From: Boletus sp. NGJ
Lineage: Eukaryota > Basidiomycota > Agaricomycetes > Boletales > Boletaceae
Assembly: GCA_019096195.1 (NCBI GenBank)
Contig: JAGTXK010000119.1
Coordinates: 62,001-126,000 of the forward strand
Reading direction: 5' to 3'
Length of the DNA stretch: 64,000 nt
Positions 60,299 to 64,000 of this stretch are shown here, in pieces. The notes beneath the pieces were generated by a model, which made no database searches, was not told the DNA's origin, and worked only from the letters and a program-made list of their open reading frames with translations. A program made the translations under genes and the position numbers. Each line of letters opens with the position of its first letter. Position 1 is the stretch's first letter.

Positions 60299-62130
60299 CT
60301 ACTCAATGTCCTCCATGGGTGCAGCGCCCTCACCCCTTTCGGCATCCTTGGTCATGGAAGTTGGCTCCAATGCTGAGGTTGGAGCAGTCAGGTCCGGCAA
60401 AGCCGGCATTGGCAGGGACAACGCCGAGCTCATGTTTGGGGCCGTGATTGGATCAGTGAGGGGAAAGAGCAGAGGGGGACACCAATGGGTTGCATCCAGG
60501 AAAGGGTTGGGCAGGCCCCAATTCAATGTTGCTGGGGCATTGGCCTCAACCTGAGGATTTCTGCTTGACTGGGGGAGAAACAAGGTGGCGGGGTTAGAGT
60601 CAGCGAGTTTGATTGAGGGTGGTTTGGGGGTATCGGCATCTTTGGAACTGTCGATGGCCCAGTGTTCGGTTGTCTTGAGTGAGGTAAGACCTTGGTCAAA
60701 CAGGAAGGTCATTTGAGATGGTCCAACCCAAATATTCTCTCCAAAGTCCACATGTGTTTTCTGAACAATGCTGTCCAAAACACAACCAAAGCTCAGCAGG
60801 CCATCCTTGACAGCAGCCAACCTCTCCTCCACCCATGCATTCCTCATGCAAAGCTCTCTGTAGGCCCTCAACAGGGTGTCATAGTCCCAAGGTAACTCAG
60901 AGGATTCAACCATCTTGCTGCTTGATGCGCTCTTGTTTGCCCTAGGCAAAACAACCCCGTCAAATGCTGGAAACTCACATGTCAATGGCGATGTTCAAGT
61001 TCAGCTCTGTTACGACTTACTTGTTGTTTGCTTGAAACCCCCTGCCTTTTCAGAGCTGAGTTGGCATGCCTTCTTTCTAGGGGGGCCAATCTTGACCTCA
61101 CTTCAGGGCTCACTCTGGGAGGTTCCAGCACTTTGTACAGCCGAGTAATTTGGATGGCTGGAAGTGGCAGAGAAGGCAGGGTGGTAGCGGGAAGCATTAC
61201 CTGAGGGCGAGACTTGGAATGGGCTGGTTGACTTTAAGTGACATCTTCCCTCGGCTGAGCCTGTGTCATATCAGGTGGACCTGGTTGTGGACCTTTGGTG
61301 GATGGGGCTCGAGGCAGTAGAGACTCCAAATGCAGGCATTTCTTTAGCAATGAGCACCTCACCTTACACCTGTGGCATTCGGTGCAGGTGTACCCATCAC
61401 CAGGCCTGCAGATTTCCCCCATCGTTGGCAATGGTCATAGCTTTCTCCCGATGGCACATCCTGTGAGGACTCTTGAGTTTGAGCAGGCATCCTGTCCAGC
61501 CTTGGGCTTGATGACTGCAGCAACGAGTGAGTCCGGGTCCTTTGAGGCTGGAACACTTCTGGATGACAAAGAGATCATCCTTGTGGTGCACCATTGTCTT
61601 CCTCCTGATCAACCTCCTGAGCCTTACCTTTGCCCTTATTGACTCTTTGATCATCCTGAAATTCTTTCATGTTGGGCATTTCTGGAGTGGCCTCCTCAAC
61701 TGGACTAGAAGCAACTGCCTTTAAGGTAGGAGGTCGTGAACCAGAGCCACTTGGGTCCTGGTCTGGGGAATTGACCGCCCTATCAATTTGGAGCCAGAGG
61801 TGGTCTGGTCAGCTGCTGATGTCATGGGTGAGTATGGCATTTCAGTCGGGCCATTGATCATTTTGATAATTGGCTAGTTGTATGTCCAAGGCGATGGAAA
61901 GGAGGAGGATTGCATCTGCATGTCCTGTGACAGACCAAATCGTTTCCTACAAAGTGAACATTCATTGTTATCTAGTAGAGCTTATAAATACTTACCAAAG
62001 CTACCTTGATCTCATCAATGGCCTTGTGCCATGCCTTGGTCTGAGCTGTGATATCAGGCATTTGCTAAAGAACCTTCACAGCAAGGATGTCAGCGATGTC
62101 TGCATTTGCTGCATTGACAATACATTGCAT
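60299..62130 (-). pseudogene. Cysteine-cluster protein gene of unknown function, decayed
   Basis: The start region at about 62130 (MSSSMQCIVNAANADIADIL, then ITAQTKAWHKAIDEI) is followed by a GTAAGT donor near 61993 and an acceptor near 61947. Next comes a Ser/Pro-rich stretch (PSGSGSRPPTLKAVASSPVE). A cysteine motif lies near 61380 (CTECHRCKVRCSLLKKC), like half of a fungal Zn2Cys6 cluster. After more frame changes, 60985-60299 reads cleanly: LPWDYDTLLRAYRELCMRNAWVEERL (helical), then a Pro-rich tail ending GAAPMEDIE. The pattern of helix, basic Cys cluster and acidic end recalls mushroom proteins with a DNA-binding-like cluster and the antisense coding region of E. Frame changes around 61.4-61.0 kb suggest decay, though some are surely introns. 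No function assigned. Confidence 0.5.
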
Positions 62131-62520
62131 GCTGGAGCTCATTGCTGTGGTAGCTGATGTGTTGAATGCAGAAAGAGAAGGAGAAAAGAGTGTGGTTTGG
62201 GACAGATTTGCAAGCAACACTTATATTGGCATATGCCAAGCATTTGCACTCCGATGGCATTGTTTGGCTATTCCACACTTGGCTGAGTCAGCTAGCCCCA
62301 AGTCAGACACCCAAACCTAACATCGTTGATTTACCCCATATCCATCTCATTTTACTGCAATTGCGACATGCAAAAACAAGTTTGATTTACCCTTCCTGGT
62401 ATGTCCTACTAATATTCTGGCCGACGATGCTGAGCAGTTTCGTTATTACAGTTGACAAAAGCTCGGTGGCAAACAGTTCACAGTCATTACACTCCATGCT
62501 AGCATGCAAATCCACAATAG

Positions 62521-63354
62521 ATGATATCGGTGAGTCGTCTGTTTGACTCTGGAAAAGTCCTTGATATACCATCCTCAGACATGGTCGATGTGTCATTGGC
62601 AAGAGGTGCTGCAATCCAGCATTCAGCACCATTTTCCTTGGGTGGTTGCATTCCCTTAGCCCACAACCAAAACCCCGCCATTCAGATTCCTTCACCCCCA
62701 CGATTTGTCCCCATGATTGGCAAACACATTGGTAAGATATCATCGCCCTCACCTTTCATCCCCATCATTGCCACTCCTGTGGGTCAGATACTGTTGCCCC
62801 CACCATTCGAGCCCATGACTGCCAAACACGCCAGTGGCATTCACGAGTCATTCCAGAGAATACAGATCCCAACCCTCCCACCATTGTCTTTAAAAACCGA
62901 GATACTCCAGCCACAGATAAGGATTCCAATGCCACCTCCATTTTAGCCCAGCTCATCGCAGCATCATATGAATGCTTCGACTGATCTCACTGTCACTTGC
63001 ATCCCAACACCACCACCATTTCCTTCAAAGAAACGCCCTTGCTCTAACAGCATTTGCATTCAAACATCACCCCCATTTGCTCATATGAAAACTGATGTGC
63101 CCTCTCAAGTTGCCACTCTGGCAGCATTGCCAAAGCCGAAGAAGCTCAAACAGGCTCCAAGGTATCTGTCCCCTGGTGCCAAGCAGCCTGCCGAGGTTCG
63201 ATGCTGCCAAAGATTGGTACGAGACCTACTGGGCCGTAAAGTGAGACAGGAGAGACAAGTAGCAATCGAGCGAATGATCCAAGGTCAGGGTGGGTGGAAT
63301 ATTCATTTTGGGTGGTTAAGTCGCATGCTAAAACACGTGTTTAGAGGCTTCTAG
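62521..63354 (+). pseudogene. Proline-rich repeat protein, unrecognised
   Basis: The frame from 62521 contains about seven degenerate repeats of the type I-x-I/S-P-x-P-P-x-F-x-P-M: IQIPSPPRFVPM, ISSPSPFIPI, ILLPPPFEPM, IQIPTLPPL, IRIPMPPPF, IPTPPPF, then QTSPPFAHM. A TAG near 62944 interrupts the frame once. After the repeats comes a basic region (KPKKLKQAPRYLSPGAK, VRDLLGRKVRQERQVAIERM) to the stop at 63354. The frame stays open on both sides of the stop, which favours a real, recently broken gene. An intron around the stop is possible. The start is uncertain. No family recognised. Confidence 0.45.
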
Positions 63355-63942
63355 AAATGGTGCCGAACATAATTGGCTTATTAGAGATGGGGTCAATGTC
63401 GTGGGCATTCCAGATTTTGGTATGTTAGCTTAGTCCCGGGATCACACATTCGGTAATACAGTATTTCAAATAGTGTTTGCCAATGCTGCAATGCTCAATG
63501 GGATGTTGGAATGCTACACCCAAGTTTCCCACAGACCAATCAAACATCCTCTCGCTAGCATGGCCATGGAGATGGCAGTGGATTCATTCACTCGGGCTTC
63601 AAAGTAAAAGGTGGAATTATTGAAAACCCAGCTAAGGCTTTTGGAGATGCTAGAGTACGTACAAGAGCAATGTGTGTGGGCTAGTGCCATATATACTGGG
63701 ATGGCAAACTGTCAGAAAGCATCAAAGGCTTGGGGTGGAATCCTGGCCCTGTTGAGTTCTAGAAATAAAAGATGAGTAGAGCTCAGTGTTGCCATGCCTA
63801 ATTGAGAAACAAGGTTGCCAGTAAATTGTCATGCATATATCTTGTTGGCTAAATTCTGGCTGGTTATATTGGGGGATACATCACTTACCCTGCATAGTTA
63901 GCTATGAACACCCTGATGTCCACCTTGTCCACAATGCTTGAG
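63355..63942 (+). other. Possible further coding sequence, not resolved
   Basis: One plus frame at about 63440-63770 reads MLECYTQVSHRPIKHPLASM and LLKTQLRLLEMLEYVQEQC (helical) with two stops. It may be a following exon of the proline-rich gene or decayed cargo. Nothing recognised after 63780. Confidence 0.3.
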
Positions 63943-64000
63943 CCTGTCTGAATGCATTGGGGTGAGTTCACTCCCGTTACTCCAGGCCCATTCAAATACA
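63943..64000 (-). repeat. Inverted copy of the 48.1-49.3 kb minisatellite, runs off the window
   Basis: The reverse complement of these bases reads TGTATTTGAATGGGCCTGGAG, then a G-rich spacer with GAACTCACC, then AATGCATTCAGACAGGC. This matches array units near 48638-48700 (TGTATTCGAACGGGCCTGGAG, GAGCTCACC, GATGCATTCGGACGGGCC) with mainly C-to-T and G-to-A differences. Only one unit is visible. Confidence 0.7.

Overview
The window looks like a repeat-rich, probably heterochromatic part of an Agaricomycete (mushroom-forming basidiomycete) genome. The signs are short 50-60 nt GT-AG introns, chromodomain Ty3/gypsy elements of fungal type, a KDZ (Kyakuja-Dileera-Zisupton) transposase with its CxC2 cysteine cluster, and a fungal TET/JBP dioxygenase. 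There is no bacterial-style gene layout. I see no intact ordinary host gene, and no rRNA, tRNA or CRISPR array.

Layout. 1-2.6 kb holds a decayed minus-strand coding region of unknown family, and 2.6-5.35 kb holds nothing I recognise. From 5.35 to 47.9 kb the DNA is a stack of LTR retrotransposons, most inserted in one another: F (5352-6222), the old D copies (6223-15160), E (15161-42411 in three pieces), A (15707-22131, inside E), B (27536-41273, inside E), C (33178-40517, inside B) and G (42412-~47885, inside the 3' LTR of E). Target duplications give A = TGGTT, B = GAGAG and C = CATGA. Two related Tc1/mariner elements lie at 6780-8382 (in D) and 57738-59347 (in a gene).

From ~47.9 kb to the right edge lies a different unit: a GC-rich minisatellite, then TET/JBP (+), an unknown coiled-coil gene (-), KDZ transposase (-), an unknown gene (+) split by the second Tc1 element, a cysteine-cluster gene (-) and a proline-rich repeat gene (+). 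The last ~58 bases of the window match the minisatellite in inverted orientation. The whole unit may therefore be one large KDZ transposon with repeat-array ends that landed in G and carries a 5-methylcytosine dioxygenase and other cargo. This is the most interesting structure in the window.

Mutation pattern. In matched ~300-base stretches of gag from three copies of one retroelement family I counted 17 CpG in A, 9 in B and 0 in D. This fits CpG methylation and deamination acting as a clock on silenced copies. The TET/JBP copy itself carries a TGA where CGA would fit. Two retroelement families also carry an extra coding region between pol and the 3' LTR, one antisense (E) and one sense with zinc knuckles (C).
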